From Cupriavidus neocaledonicus (lineage in GTDB: Bacteria > Pseudomonadota > Gammaproteobacteria > Burkholderiales > Burkholderiaceae): a stretch of 50,060 nucleotides of DNA. A program made the position numbers and the translations under genes. The number at the start of each line of letters is the position of its first letter. Position 1 is the stretch's first letter. Under the pieces are notes generated by a model. The model was not told the DNA's origin and did not search any database. It saw only the letters and a list, made by a program, of their open reading frames with translations. Location: positions 20,050-70,109 of the forward strand of contig NZ_AQUR01000076.1 in NCBI RefSeq assembly GCF_000372525.1, read 5' to 3'. Positions 1 through 8,237 of this stretch are shown here, in pieces.

Positions 1-235
1 TTCTCGGCGGCCAGCGTCGGGCCGAAGTCGGCATAGTTGTCGCGGATCAGCCCGAGCACCCGCGCTGCAAGGCCTGGTGGTGTCCGGTTGTTGGCTGGCT
101 GACCCTGGTGACGATGGGCGTTAGTCCCAGCCTGGATGCGGCAATCCCGGTCTTGAGATGGCCGTCTGCCAGCGCTTGAACGACCTTGAGCCGGTCGATC
201 TGCCGCATCGTCATGGTAATGGCTCCTGCTGGCAT
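1..235 (-). pseudogene. ISNCY-type transposase remnant, N-terminal part
   Basis: On the minus strand a reading frame near position 214 gives MTMRQIDRLKVVQALADGH followed by a helix-turn-helix-like stretch ending RLGLT, typical of the N-terminus of ISNCY-family transposases. The family sequence resumes in a different frame as GQPANNRTPPGLAARVLGL and then ADFGPTLAAEK, running off the left edge. The residues expected between RLGLT and GQP are missing, so there is an internal deletion with a frame change near positions 90-140. Two copies of CGGACATT (284-291 and 309-316) lie just upstream and may belong to the IS end. The element cannot encode a working transposase as seen here. The family call rests on motif memory, not a search. 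Confidence 0.6.
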
Positions 236-337
236 GACGGGCTCCCGCGCGCTGGAAGCCGCCAAGCTTACGCCAGCCAAACTCGGACATTTGAACTTAG
301 CCAGAACCGGACATTACCGCTTAGCTGCTACATGTGC

Positions 338-365
338 GTTTCGCATAATGTATATTATGTCAAAT
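338..365 (+). other. dif: dif-like XerC/XerD recombination site
   Basis: The 28 bases split into a left arm GTTTCGCATAA, a 6-bp centre TGTATA and a right arm TTATGTCAAAT. Escherichia coli dif has arms GGTGCGCATAA and TTATGTTAAAT around the same centre, so 25 of 28 positions agree and the inner arms and centre are identical. XerC binds the left and XerD the right arm in the known system, which resolves chromosome dimers at the terminus. No Xer recombinase is encoded nearby, as expected for chromosomal dif. It could instead be the attachment site of a dif-integrating element or a plasmid-type site. Confidence 0.8.
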
Positions 366-455
366 CGTGGGCGTCTTTGGCTGGCGCTACAGAAGGCGCT
401 CGGAGCAATCCAGGCACGCCCGGACGGGCTGCAAGTCCAGCACCTCTCGCTTCGA

Positions 456-482
456 AACGCTTGCATCCAACAGGCGTTTTTT
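456..482 (+). terminator. Possible rho-independent terminator
   Basis: AACGCTTG (456-463) can pair with CAGGCGTT (471-478), with one G:U pair, around a 7-nt loop, and is followed on the plus strand by a run of T. No plus-strand gene ends just before it, so its role is unclear; on the minus strand it lies just past the stop of the gene ending at 503 but lacks a T tract in that direction. Confidence 0.35.
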
Positions 483-502
483 CTGCACTGGGCGCGAACG
501 CT

Positions 503-1015
503 CTAATTGCAGGGCGTACCAGGGAGCGGCGTTCCGTAGCTGGTTATCCCATGACAGGTATCGCCTGGCTTGAGGGGGCCGTCCCCGCTCGCTTCCGGGT
601 CGATGGGGAATTTACCGACCTTGGTGCAGCAGAAACGGAATTCCGTCGCAGGCGCCGGGGAATTCACCACTGCGGGGGGAGCCAAGGCGGATCGCTCAGC
701 CGGCATAGCGTGCTCAGGGGCTGGAACGCTTTTCGTCATTTGCGCAGCCTTGGGAGGCGGCACGGGCGGCGGAACGTTTCTTGTTGCCGGGGAAATCCGG
801 GTGGGCTGTTCAGATTTAGGGATGCTCTTTGGGGCCGCAGGAGGCTTGATGCCTGGATCGACGATCCGGTCCTGTGTGCCGGGAGAAACACACTGACTGT
901 TCTCGCAGATGCGCTCCCCTTTGCACTGCATATCGTATTGGCAACCGACAGCTCCGGCGTAAGGCGCAAATCCGGCCGCCATCGATATGCCCAGAAGCAC
1001 GCGTAGCGCTTTCAT
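503..1015 (-). CDS. Secreted cysteine- and proline-rich hypothetical protein
   Basis: The 170-residue product starts at an ATG preceded by AAGGAG at a good distance; an upstream in-frame extension to 1147 has no ribosome site and is not used. The N-terminus MKALRVLLGISMAAGFAPYA is a signal peptide. It is followed by a small Cys-rich patch (GCQYDMQCKGERICENSQC) that resembles short secreted four-to-five-cysteine modules. The middle is low-complexity Pro/Ala/Lys, and the C-terminus carries further cysteines (FCCTKVG, GDTCHG, GTPCN). I do not recognise a family. A periplasmic or secreted protein with several disulfides is the reasonable inference. The gene is transcribed away from the one to its right. 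Confidence 0.6.
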   Translation of the reverse strand: MKALRVLLGISMAAGFAPYAGAVGCQYDMQCKGERICENSQCVSPGTQDRIVDPGIKPPAAPKSIPKSEQPTRISPATRNVPPPVPPPKAAQMTKSVPAPEHAMPAERSALAPPAVVNSPAPATEFRFCCTKVGKFPIDPEASGDGPLKPGDTCHGITSYGTPLPGTPCN

Positions 1016-1376
1016 CTGGCTGTGGCTCCTTAGCGGTTTGGGCGCCCTTCCCGCTTGCCCAGCTCGGGCGCACTCGCGCGGGCCTGAGCCCCCGATCCAA
1101 GAGAGAGCACCAATTCTAGTATGGGAGGCGCGCGTGCTGAACGCCACCCTGGGTACCGTTTATTACCAACCCGATCGGAGCAGTCATCGCCGGCGTTGCG
1201 CCGTCCGGTGCCGGATCCGGCATCGCTGAAACCCGCTCAGCCGGCGCTGCGCTCGATTGTCACGGGGCCGCCGTCAGCGGGAGCCGCGCAGCAAGTCGGC
1301 GGCCTCTCTGCGGTTTGAGCCGGCCCGACGGTATGGAGAAAAGCCGGCCTGTCTTTCTGGCAGGTTCGGCATGCCA
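1016..1376. other. Intergenic stretch without a recognised gene
   Basis: Holds the ribosome site of the leftward gene starting at 1015. The short reading frames on both strands show no signal, motif or codon pattern that supports a gene. Confidence 0.5.
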
Positions 1377-2234
1377 CTATCGGATCCGCTTCAGTTCATC
1401 GATGCGCAGACGATAGCTTTGTAGCAGGCAAGCCTTATCGCTACACTTGTTGCGGGAATTACGCAGCCATGCGCGCTGATCCTCCCGTAAGCGCTTCTTG
1501 TCGGCCGATGCTTGTAGCTTCTGATCATAGATTCCTGCCAGTGTCTTATCGACCCGGGCAAGCTCTGTGTCCCCGCAAATAAGTTGCGCCTGAACGGATA
1601 TGAGCTTGCTGCAGTCGTAGCTGTGCATCAGCGCAGCCTTGGTATCGTACCGGCCTTCGAGCAGGCCTGGCCGGCACAGGCCTTCCAATGACTTGCAGGC
1701 GACCTCGCGCCCGACCCATGCCATGTCTCGCGCACCATATTGCTTGACGAAGCGATTGATGGCTGCATGGCTGACTCCCCTTTGCATTGCGTTTGCGGCG
1801 ATGATCTCGTTGCACAGCGAGTCCGCGGCGTATCTCTGGCCACCGCCGCGCCGGTAGCAGCTGTGAAAGCCGAGCATGCCAGTGCCAACGACGCTGCGGC
1901 GCTCGCCTGAAGCGAACAGGATCGAGGCACAAGCGGACGCGCACCTGGCGTTGTCCGGAACGGCCGTATAGACGCGAACCTTGTCCATGGCGTCGACAAC
2001 CCGGAAAGCGGCCTCGACATTTCCGCCTGGACTGTTCAGGACAAGGATGACGAGCCCCTCCTTATCGCGGTCGGCCAGCCGGGCGATCGCCTGGAACTTC
2101 CTTGCATCTCCGTCCTGAATGGTGCCCTCCCCGATCACCATTCTCAGATTGGTTTGCGGCTGGTGGTAGATCTTGAAGTCCATCCCGAGCAACGCGCCGG
2201 GATAAAGGAGCACCGTGAAACCAAGCCACAACAT
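1377..2234 (-). CDS. Periplasmic ClpP-like serine protease with LprI-type C-terminal domain
   Basis: The start at 2234 gives a hydrophobic N-terminus (MLWLGFTVLLYPGALLG) preceded by a G-rich ribosome site; an in-frame extension to 2366 overlaps the upstream lipoprotein gene and lacks one. The first half has the features of the COG3904-type ClpP/crotonase-fold periplasmic proteases: a VLNSPGGNVEAAF strand-turn, then CASACASILFASG around the likely nucleophile Ser, and GMLGFHS. The second half (from about LISVQAQLICGDTELARVD) matches the DUF1311/LprI lysozyme-inhibitor-like fold with its conserved Cys pairs. The combination suggests an envelope stress protein. It lies directly downstream of the lipoprotein gene and is probably cotranscribed with it. 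Function beyond the folds is not known. Confidence 0.75.
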   Translation of the reverse strand: MLWLGFTVLLYPGALLGMDFKIYHQPQTNLRMVIGEGTIQDGDARKFQAIARLADRDKEGLVILVLNSPGGNVEAAFRVVDAMDKVRVYTAVPDNARCASACASILFASGERRSVVGTGMLGFHSCYRRGGGQRYAADSLCNEIIAANAMQRGVSHAAINRFVKQYGARDMAWVGREVACKSLEGLCRPGLLEGRYDTKAALMHSYDCSKLISVQAQLICGDTELARVDKTLAGIYDQKLQASADKKRLREDQRAWLRNSRNKCSDKACLLQSYRLRIDELKRIR

Positions 2235-2331
2235 CACCCCCCGTTGTCTCAGGCTTCGCGCCGCATCGAGGCGCTGAAGCCAAAACGGCGCCACGGGTGC
2301 GAGTCCGCCCGGCGAGGCAATGACCTTGCCG

Positions 2332-2754
2332 TCAGAATGCGGTCGGGGACAGATCCAGGCCGCCACTCGAATCGATGGAAATGCGATAACGGACCGTCGA
2401 AGCCGGGGGAAGCCTTACCTCCCGCTCCTTCAAGCCACCGAGGCACATTGCCGAAGTCTGGGCGCCAAGAATGATCGCTCCCGGTTTGGCGTAGAACCGG
2501 GCGACCTCCCCGGATCTGAGCCGGCCCACTTCCTTGCCGTCAACCGACAGCACGGTATCGCAGGCGCTGCCGTAAAAGCCCTCATCGCGGGTCACGACCA
2601 GCGTGGCAAACTCGCCAGGTGGCGGCGTTTGCAATCCGCTAAGTCTCTCCGAAGGTGTTGGCGCTGCCTTGCTCGCCGGTACGGGCGTGCTTGAACATGC
2701 GCAAACCAGCATCGTCATCACGCAGGAAGAAAGGATTTTTCTCTGGATTAGCAC
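2332..2754 (-). CDS. Small outer-membrane-type lipoprotein, hypothetical
   Basis: The 140-residue product begins with a short signal peptide ending in a lipobox (LVCAC followed by SS), so Cys about residue 20 should be lipidated. The body carries two beta-rich stretches (YGSACDTVLSVDGKEVGRL and FYAKPGAIILGAQTS) typical of small carboxypeptidase-regulatory-like or DUF2846-like lipoproteins that display a short beta sandwich. Two further cysteines could form a disulfide. The gene is immediately upstream of the ClpP-like/LprI gene on the same strand, so the two envelope proteins probably form an operon. No specific substrate can be given. Confidence 0.7.
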   Translation of the reverse strand: MLIQRKILSSCVMTMLVCACSSTPVPASKAAPTPSERLSGLQTPPPGEFATLVVTRDEGFYGSACDTVLSVDGKEVGRLRSGEVARFYAKPGAIILGAQTSAMCLGGLKEREVRLPPASTVRYRISIDSSGGLDLSPTAF

Positions 2755-2812
2755 GTGGCCCTCCGGAAGGCTTCAATGCAATGAATACACAGGGCGATGA
2801 TTGCGAGGCGGC

Positions 2813-3976
2813 TCAGAACTTGTGCCGGACTCCCAAGGCAACGCCGAACATGTTGCTCTGCCCGTTGCCCAGGACATAGCTGTTACCCAGCGACAGGCTG
2901 TTGGCAAAGACGGTCGCCAGCGAATCGAGCATCAGCCCGGCGTTCTTGGCATAGGCAGTGGTCACGTAGACGTCGGTACGCTTGGACAGCGAGTAATCGG
3001 CCACGAAGGAGACCTGCCACGGATTGGCCACGCTCGTGTTGCCGTAAAGGTTCTTGAGGTTGTCGTAGTTGTACTCGAGCGTGAGTGCCAGCGCCGGCGT
3101 GACCTGGTAATTGGCGCCAATCCAGTAGAAGTCATCGCGCTGGATCAGCGCATCGGCCGCATTCCTGTTCTGGCCCCAACGGTAGCCGCCCATGATCTTC
3201 GCCGGGCCGAAGGCATAGCTGGCGCCTACCACGGCCTTCTTGACGGTGCCGGTGCCGGTGCCGATGGTGGGATTCCACTGGTCATAGCCGGCTGTCGCGG
3301 CGAACGGGCCGAACGTGTAAGCCAGCGCCCCGCCATAGGCGGTGTCGCGCCGGAACTGCCCCGGGACTTCGCCATTGCCGCCGATCGGAATGGGGAAGCC
3401 TACCGAGGCGGGCAAGGCCACCCCGACGCCGAAGGACCAGTGCGCAATCGCCGTCAGTCCGCCGAACTTGCCTGAGTACTTGACGGTGTTGTCCGCGCGG
3501 TAGTTGGGGCCGGATTGCATGACGACGGGCTCGTACTGCGTGGCATAGGCGGTCGGAGAGAAATTGGCCAGCGCCTCGAACATCGAGGTGTATTGCCGGC
3601 CAAGGCTGACCTGGCCAAAGCGGTCGCTTTGGATGCCCACGTATGCCTGCCGGCCGAACAGACGGCCGCTTTGCTGCGACAAGCCATTGTCGATGCCGAA
3701 GCCGCTTTCCAGCACGAACAGAGCCTTGAGGCCGCCCCCCAGGTCCTCGTTGCCGCGCAAACCCCAGCGGGAGCCGGAAAGCCCTCCCGAAGTCAGCCGG
3801 AAAACATCATTGCCCGGTCCCGGATTAAAGCCGTTGGCGGCCGTCGGCACCACACCCGCATGGTTGACGTATTCCACGTTGGCGTCGATCACGCCGTACA
3901 ACGTGACGCTTGACTGCGCAACGGCTGCCAGCGGCCATCCCAGCAGTGATGCCAAGGTCATTCCTTTCAGTGCCAT
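2813..3976 (-). CDS. Gram-negative general porin (trimeric, OmpC-like)
   Basis: The 387-residue product forms an outer-membrane diffusion channel. The start at 3976 follows AGAGGAG and opens with a signal peptide cleaved near AVAQ/SSVTLYGVIDANVEY, the standard mature start of Burkholderiales porins. LTSGGLSGSRWGLRGNEDLG and the terminal aromatic residue (GVRHKF) recognised by the BAM machinery are present. A longer in-frame start at 4156 has no ribosome site and no signal peptide. The gene is closely related to the porin at 14033-15226: both share the unusual mature start with YVNH and PTAAN.FNPGP motifs. Substrate preference cannot be read from sequence. Confidence 0.93.
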   Translation of the reverse strand: MALKGMTLASLLGWPLAAVAQSSVTLYGVIDANVEYVNHAGVVPTAANGFNPGPGNDVFRLTSGGLSGSRWGLRGNEDLGGGLKALFVLESGFGIDNGLSQQSGRLFGRQAYVGIQSDRFGQVSLGRQYTSMFEALANFSPTAYATQYEPVVMQSGPNYRADNTVKYSGKFGGLTAIAHWSFGVGVALPASVGFPIPIGGNGEVPGQFRRDTAYGGALAYTFGPFAATAGYDQWNPTIGTGTGTVKKAVVGASYAFGPAKIMGGYRWGQNRNAADALIQRDDFYWIGANYQVTPALALTLEYNYDNLKNLYGNTSVANPWQVSFVADYSLSKRTDVYVTTAYAKNAGLMLDSLATVFANSLSLGNSYVLGNGQSNMFGVALGVRHKF

Positions 3977-4285
3977 GCCCGCTCTCCTCTTTTCTTTTTT
4001 TTGGTGGTTCAACCAGGGCTTCGTTCGTTGCATGGCTGGCCTTACAGCATGTCTGCCAGGCAGCAACCTGTTCGAGCATAGGAGCGTAGCGCGTTCGCCG
4101 CCAACAACCGGTGACGGGAAGCGCTCGAAACGCAAAACAGTGTCGGCAGGTCGCAACAGTCGCCAGCGAAGCGCTCTCCGTATGTAGCGCCTAGAATGCT
4201 GGTGAGCGAAGGCTCACCGGAGTTTGATCAGCAGTCGTTTTCGTGTCTGAAATCCAAACACACATAACGTATCGAGGAGAGCGAC

Positions 4286-4648
4286 ATGTCCGCATGCAAA
4301 TTGCCCGCATTTGGTTTCGCAGTCCTGATGGCACTGACTTCCATAGGCGCGGCCGCCCAGACGCCCAAGGGATCCCAACCGGCGGCGGCGCCATCCGACG
4401 TTCCGGCAGCGCCCCCGACTACGGCGCAGGCCAAGGCATTTATCGCGGAGCGCTTCAAGGCCGCCGATGCCAACCATAATGGCAAGCTGACTCGTGACGA
4501 AGCGCAGGCGGGCATGCCAAAAGTCTACGAAAACTTCGACAAGATCGACGTAAAGAAACAGGGTTACGTCACCGAGCGCCAGATCGGTGCCTACTGGACG
4601 AAGAAAACCAAGGACCAGATGCAGAAGGAAGATCCGATCTGGAACTGA
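4286..4648 (+). CDS. Periplasmic EF-hand domain protein
   Basis: The 120-residue product starts after GAGGAGAG with a signal peptide (cleavage near GAAAQ), then an Ala/Pro linker and two EF-hand-like loops. The first, DANHNGKLTRDE, has all the usual calcium-binding positions. The second, DVKKQGYVTERQ, lacks several acidic ligands and is probably degenerate. Small secreted EF-hand proteins of this size are common in Burkholderiales and are thought to bind calcium in the periplasm. It is divergent from the porin at 2813-3976 across about 300 bases. A weak hairpin without a T tract follows the stop. Confidence 0.85.
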   Translation: MSACKLPAFGFAVLMALTSIGAAAQTPKGSQPAAAPSDVPAAPPTTAQAKAFIAERFKAADANHNGKLTRDEAQAGMPKVYENFDKIDVKKQGYVTERQIGAYWTKKTKDQMQKEDPIWN

Positions 4649-4687
4649 AGGCGCTGCGAATTCGTTGCCCCATCATAAATGGGCGGA

Positions 4688-4715
4688 GCGGGAGAATCCG
4701 AGCCGTGTCTCCCGC
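4688..4715 (+). terminator. Hairpin after the EF-hand gene
   Basis: GCGGGAGA (4688-4695) and TCTCCCGC (4708-4715) pair perfectly around a 12-nt loop, about 40 bases after the stop. There is no T run, so intrinsic termination is uncertain. The rest of the gap to 4960 shows no gene. Confidence 0.35.
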
Positions 4716-4960
4716 CCCAGTGGTCCCGCAAGCATCGGGTCGATACGATCAGGTTCGCGAGACCACGCAGAATTATCCCTTCCAGCAATTCCCTTCTTCG
4801 CGCCCCGCCGCGAATCATCGCTTCCCCTGCCTGCGGACGCGAAATGACCGCAGCCACCCCCGGCTGACGTTCACCGCGCAAGAATAATGCTGTGACCACT
4901 CACGCGTCCGTGTGCGGTGGCACACAGCGCTTCCAAATCTCCCTGTTGCGAAGCTTCCCC

Positions 4961-5011
4961 TTGACCTGCTTTCCCTCAGCGTCTATAAATTCACCATCCA
5001 GATGGATGGTG
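4961..5011 (+). promoter_or_regulatory. Sigma-70 promoter with palindromic operator
   Basis: TTGACC (4961-4966) and TATAAA (4984-4989) are separated by 17 bases, a near-ideal sigma-70 promoter. Directly at the expected transcription start lies a perfect inverted repeat, CACCATCC (4992-4999) and GGATGGTG (5004-5011) around AGAT. The next gene encodes a ribbon-helix-helix protein, so autoregulation at this palindrome is a natural inference. Confidence 0.7.
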
Positions 5012-5082
5012 TGTGGATGTCATACGGAAGGTTTGACTCCAAACGATCACATCGACGCAGATTCTTGGCAATAACAAAACCG

Positions 5083-5484
5083 ATGAGCAAACCAAAGCCC
5101 GGTGACACGGAAAAAATCACGATCAACCTCGGCCCGGTGGACCTGGGGCAGATCGACCTGCTGGTGGAAGAAGGCTTTTATTCGAATCGGACCGACCTGA
5201 TCCGGACCGCCATTCGCAACCAGTTGGCCACGCACGCCCAGGCCATACAGGAAACGGTGACGCGCCGGGCCCTTGTCCTAGGGCTCCAGCATTTCACCCG
5301 CCGCGACCTGGAGGTCGCGCGCGCGGCCAACGAGAAGCTCGACATCCATGTCCTCGGACTGGCGAGCATCGCCTCGGATGTCAGCCCGGAACTGGCCCTG
5401 GCAACGATTGAATCGATTGTGGTGCTCGGCGCCTTTCATGCCCCCGCGGCAGTCAAGGCTGCGCTCGCCGGGCGAATACGGTAG
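5083..5484 (+). CDS. Ribbon-helix-helix (CopG-like) transcriptional regulator
   Basis: The chosen ATG gives a 133-residue protein. A longer frame from 4912 would run through the promoter and is rejected. The N-terminus EKITINLGPVDLGQIDLLVE followed by GFYSNRTDLIRTAIRNQL is the beta strand, helix, turn, helix pattern of the CopG/Arc fold, with DNA contact through the strand and dimerisation through the helices. The C-terminal 90 residues form a helical extension (ALVLGLQHFTRRDLEVARA) that is not part of a classic antitoxin. The esterase gene follows after about 80 bases on the same strand, so the regulator may control it. The promoter palindrome at 4992-5011 is the likely operator. Confidence 0.8.
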   Translation: MSKPKPGDTEKITINLGPVDLGQIDLLVEEGFYSNRTDLIRTAIRNQLATHAQAIQETVTRRALVLGLQHFTRRDLEVARAANEKLDIHVLGLASIASDVSPELALATIESIVVLGAFHAPAAVKAALAGRIR

Positions 5485-5563
5485 TAACGCGCACTAGTAA
5501 CGCGCGGTAGTAACGCGGCAATGCCGCCGCGCCCTGGCTCGCCAGGTTTGCCTGGAAACAAAT

Positions 5564-6733
5564 ATGAGAATGAATGATGCCTTCCTCGCTTCGATGCGAG
5601 AAGCCATGCACTTGCTGCAGACCGCGGGCCCGCTCGAGGCCACCGAGGCTATCCAGCGTGCACTGCGCGAGCAAGCGTCGATGGGCGCGGCGGTCGCTCC
5701 GGCGTCCCCCTCCGCTCCCATGCCCGCACAGGTGGTCGAACGCCTGCTCACCGATGCCCGCGTGCAGGCCCGCCCGGCCAATGCCCCCGGCAGCGCCGAC
5801 AACGCAACCTCCCCGGCATCCGCGCGCGGCACTCAATCGCTACGCCCGGACGGCAGGCAAGCGTCCCGGCAGGAGGTCGGACATTTCAGCCAGCACACGT
5901 TCGTGAACCGGGCGGGATCCCGCGCGTACAAGCTTTACGTGCCCGCTGGCCGTCGGGCCGAGCCGATGCCGTTGGTCGTGATGCTGCACGGTTGCACGCA
6001 GGATGCCGACGATTTCGCGGCCGGCACCCAGATGAACACCCTTGCCGACATGCTTGGCTTCGTGGTGCTGTATCCGGTCCAGGCCACCGCGGACAATCCG
6101 TCGAAATGCTGGAACTGGTTCCGGCCCGGCGACCAGCAGGCCGGCAAGGGAGAACCGTCGATCATTGCCGGCATGGTGCGCGAGGTGATCGCCAGCCACG
6201 GCATCGACGCAAGGCGCGTCTATGTTGCCGGCCTGTCCGCAGGCGGCGCGATGGCCGCGGTGCTGATCCAGCGCTATCCGGAGTTGTTTGCGGCGGCCGG
6301 CGTGCATTCCGGCCTGCCCGCCGGGTCCGCGCATGACCTGCCCTCGGCGCTGGGCGCGATGAAGGGCGGCAAGGGGCTAGGCCGGTCAAGGTCAGGCGCG
6401 GTGCCGTCTGCCTCCACCGCGCGGCCTCTCATCGTGTTCCACGGCGATGCGGACCATACGGTGCATCCGTCGAACGGCGACCGTCTTGTTGCGCCGTTCA
6501 GGAGCGATCACGCGCGCCAGCTGACCGAACGCAGGAACGTCGCCGGCGGCCATGACTACACGCGGCAAAGGATCACCACGCCCGCTGGCGTCAATGTTGA
6601 ATACTGGGTCATCCATGGCGCCGGGCACGCCTGGGCGGGCGGTAGCCCCCAGGGCAGCTATACCGATCCGAAGGGGCCGGATGCCAGTGCGGAAATGCTG
6701 CGGTTCTTTCTCGCCAATCCGCTGCCGGGCTGA
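5564..6733 (+). CDS. PHB-depolymerase-family esterase (LpqC-like)
   Basis: The 389-residue alpha/beta hydrolase has the oxyanion-region motif VVMLHGCTQ, the nucleophile elbow GLSAGGAM (Ser225) and a C-terminal GAGHAWAGG motif with the catalytic His355, as in esterases annotated as PHB depolymerase family type 1. The first 110 residues are helical and Ala-rich without a clear signal peptide, which resembles the intracellular members of the family rather than secreted depolymerases. The likely reaction is hydrolysis of a short-chain ester, possibly a 3-hydroxybutyrate oligomer; the real substrate is unknown. An alternative ATG two codons later (5570) is possible. The adjacent CopG-like gene is probably in the same transcription unit. 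Confidence 0.85.
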   Translation: MRMNDAFLASMREAMHLLQTAGPLEATEAIQRALREQASMGAAVAPASPSAPMPAQVVERLLTDARVQARPANAPGSADNATSPASARGTQSLRPDGRQASRQEVGHFSQHTFVNRAGSRAYKLYVPAGRRAEPMPLVVMLHGCTQDADDFAAGTQMNTLADMLGFVVLYPVQATADNPSKCWNWFRPGDQQAGKGEPSIIAGMVREVIASHGIDARRVYVAGLSAGGAMAAVLIQRYPELFAAAGVHSGLPAGSAHDLPSALGAMKGGKGLGRSRSGAVPSASTARPLIVFHGDADHTVHPSNGDRLVAPFRSDHARQLTERRNVAGGHDYTRQRITTPAGVNVEYWVIHGAGHAWAGGSPQGSYTDPKGPDASAEMLRFFLANPLPG

Positions 6734-6800
6734 GCCGGCGCAAGCCAGCGCGCCGGTTGCCCGGCCGGCCTGTACCTGAACCGGCGTCAGTCGGCCGGCA

Positions 6801-6947
6801 TTCGTGCATTTCTCCGATGCCGGCAATAACCTCAAGGCGGTCATCGACCAAGCCATAAACGATCACGACGCTGTTAATCACGCGCCGTGACGCGCCCAAT
6901 GCCGTCATCCTGTCTCACGAGCAGTACGACGGTTGGAAAAATCGGCC
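6801..6947 (+). pseudogene. YefM/Phd-type antitoxin remnant, frameshifted
   Basis: The plus strand reads HFSDAGNNLKAVIDQAIND then HDAV, the opening of YefM-like antitoxins (family form: FSDARxNLKxVIDxVxxD). One extra base in GTTAATCACG shifts the frame into a stop. Dropping one A gives VITRRDAPNAVILSHEQYDG, the conserved continuation. The N-terminal start codon and the C-terminal third are not identifiable, and no YoeB-type toxin follows, so this is a decayed single gene. Confidence 0.7.
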
Positions 6948-7034
6948 CGCTCCGAGCTGTCCCGGCACGCATCGAACATGCCCCTGCTAACCTGTAGCGC
7001 GCCCACAAGTCCGGCCCTTCTCGCTTAGGGATGC

Positions 7035-7062
7035 GATCTTGCGGTATTAGCACCGCAAGATC
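7035..7062. repeat. Perfect 11-bp inverted repeat with 6-bp centre
   Basis: GATCTTGCGGT (7035-7045) and ACCGCAAGATC (7052-7062) are exact reverse complements around ATTAGC. No T run follows on either strand. It could be a protein-binding site, a recombination core or a structured RNA end. The next gene-like frame is 280 bases away, so the element stands alone. Confidence 0.6.
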
Positions 7063-8237
7063 TCAGGACAAAAAACGCCTGCTCGAAGTCCACCATGCTG
7101 ATGGTGATGTCGGTGTAGCCGGGCGTGCGGTCTTGTTCCTGGGCTAGAGTTGCTCATGCTGCGCTGTGGCATTTGTCGGCGTTGGCGCATGCCGCTCCGG
7201 CCGCCAGTCGACCCAGGCCGCCACCCGTTCCATGCGCCCAGCGCGCCGGACGTGAGATCAGCGGCAATCACGCGTACAGCGGCCGCGATGCCGTCTCCGC
7301 GCAGCGGGGCGCCCGCACACTGCAGGATCTGCGCTCGCCACGCTCACAACTCCCTACAGCGAGCGGGAGGCAACTCATCGCCATCTCTTGCAGAGCCGTG
7401 CCGATTCTGCAGACGGTCATGCATTGACTCGCAGCGGATCAACATCAATCTCGCCGCTTCTTCATCAGCGTTGGACACGCCAGCCGCTGCGGCACTCCGT
7501 AGATATACTTGCCGGGAAACGATGGCGGCGACCACGATGAGGCCGCCAACGCCGAAAGTCAGGGCCGCAAATCGAAGGTATCGTGCCATGGAACTTCGCA
7601 CTGGACTGGAGATGATTTGGTGGCAAGACTACACAAAGGTGCCACGTACCGTAGCTACGCCCATTGCAAAATTGACCCCGCCCTTGGTTTCGCAGTAACG
7701 AGGGTTACACTGCGCTCCCGTAACACCACACCGGGCCTGATAAGCATGCCAAAGACAATCGCGCCCCTCCCCCTCGGCCAGTACTGGGCCACGCCACGCG
7801 CGCCCTTCCCGCTGGACGGTGCCAACGCTCTTCGTTTTCTATTCGTGAAAATAGGAGTTTCCTGACATCGCTGTCGCATTTCGCGACCTAATATAGACGC
7901 ACAACCACGGCCGTAGCTAGCCACATATCAAATAAGGGTGTTGAAGAAGTTTTCATCAACCAACCAATCACGATGTCTGACAGTCCCATGAGCAGCTTGT
8001 TACCTATGCACGTCGCTACGCATCCATTGTCACAGGTGTCGATACAGCGATGACAGAGGCCGCGGTTCTGATGATCCACAGCGTTTCTGAACTCGCCGAG
8101 CAAGTTTCCCGAGACTGCGACGCGGAGGACCGCAGAACTGCTAAGGTGCCATGATCTTCACGCTCATCATCGGACTTCCAGTCGCAATCGGCAATGAGCC
8201 GAGAGCGACATGACCAAATGAAGCTTTGGAGACGGCA
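7063..8237. other. Gene-poor stretch with one small reading frame
   Basis: Apart from the small membrane-peptide frame at 7344-7589, nothing here is convincing. On the minus strand 7145-7063 a short stretch reads YTDITISMVDFEQAFFVL, which looks like real protein but is cut off by a stop upstream, so it may be the tail of a lost gene. Base composition around 7800-8200 is less GC-rich than the surroundings. Confidence 0.4.
7344..7589 (-). CDS. Small single-span membrane protein, hypothetical
   Basis: From the ATG at 7589 the frame gives 81 residues. MARYLRFAALTFGVGGLIVV and the residues after it form one clear transmembrane helix with a positive N-terminal flank, followed by a soluble tail with EEAARLMLIRCESMHDRLQ. 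A GTG four codons upstream is an alternative start. The ribosome site is weak and I do not recognise a family. The clean amphipathic pattern is the only argument that it is a real gene. Confidence 0.35.
   Translation of the reverse strand: MARYLRFAALTFGVGGLIVVAAIVSRQVYLRSAAAAGVSNADEEAARLMLIRCESMHDRLQNRHGSARDGDELPPARCREL

Noticed and set aside
158..1006. 282-residue open frame on the plus strand
   Set aside because: It is a shadow of the secreted protein gene on the minus strand and crosses the dif-like site. It has no ribosome site or domain.
2801..3475. 224-residue frame antisense to the first porin
   Set aside because: It mirrors the porin codons in a GC-rich frame and shows no motif; the porin is certain.
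7041..7062. Resemblance to a 16S rRNA segment (GCGGTATTAGC)
   Set aside because: Only about eleven bases agree, and the surroundings do not match rRNA. The perfect inverted repeat explains the sequence better.
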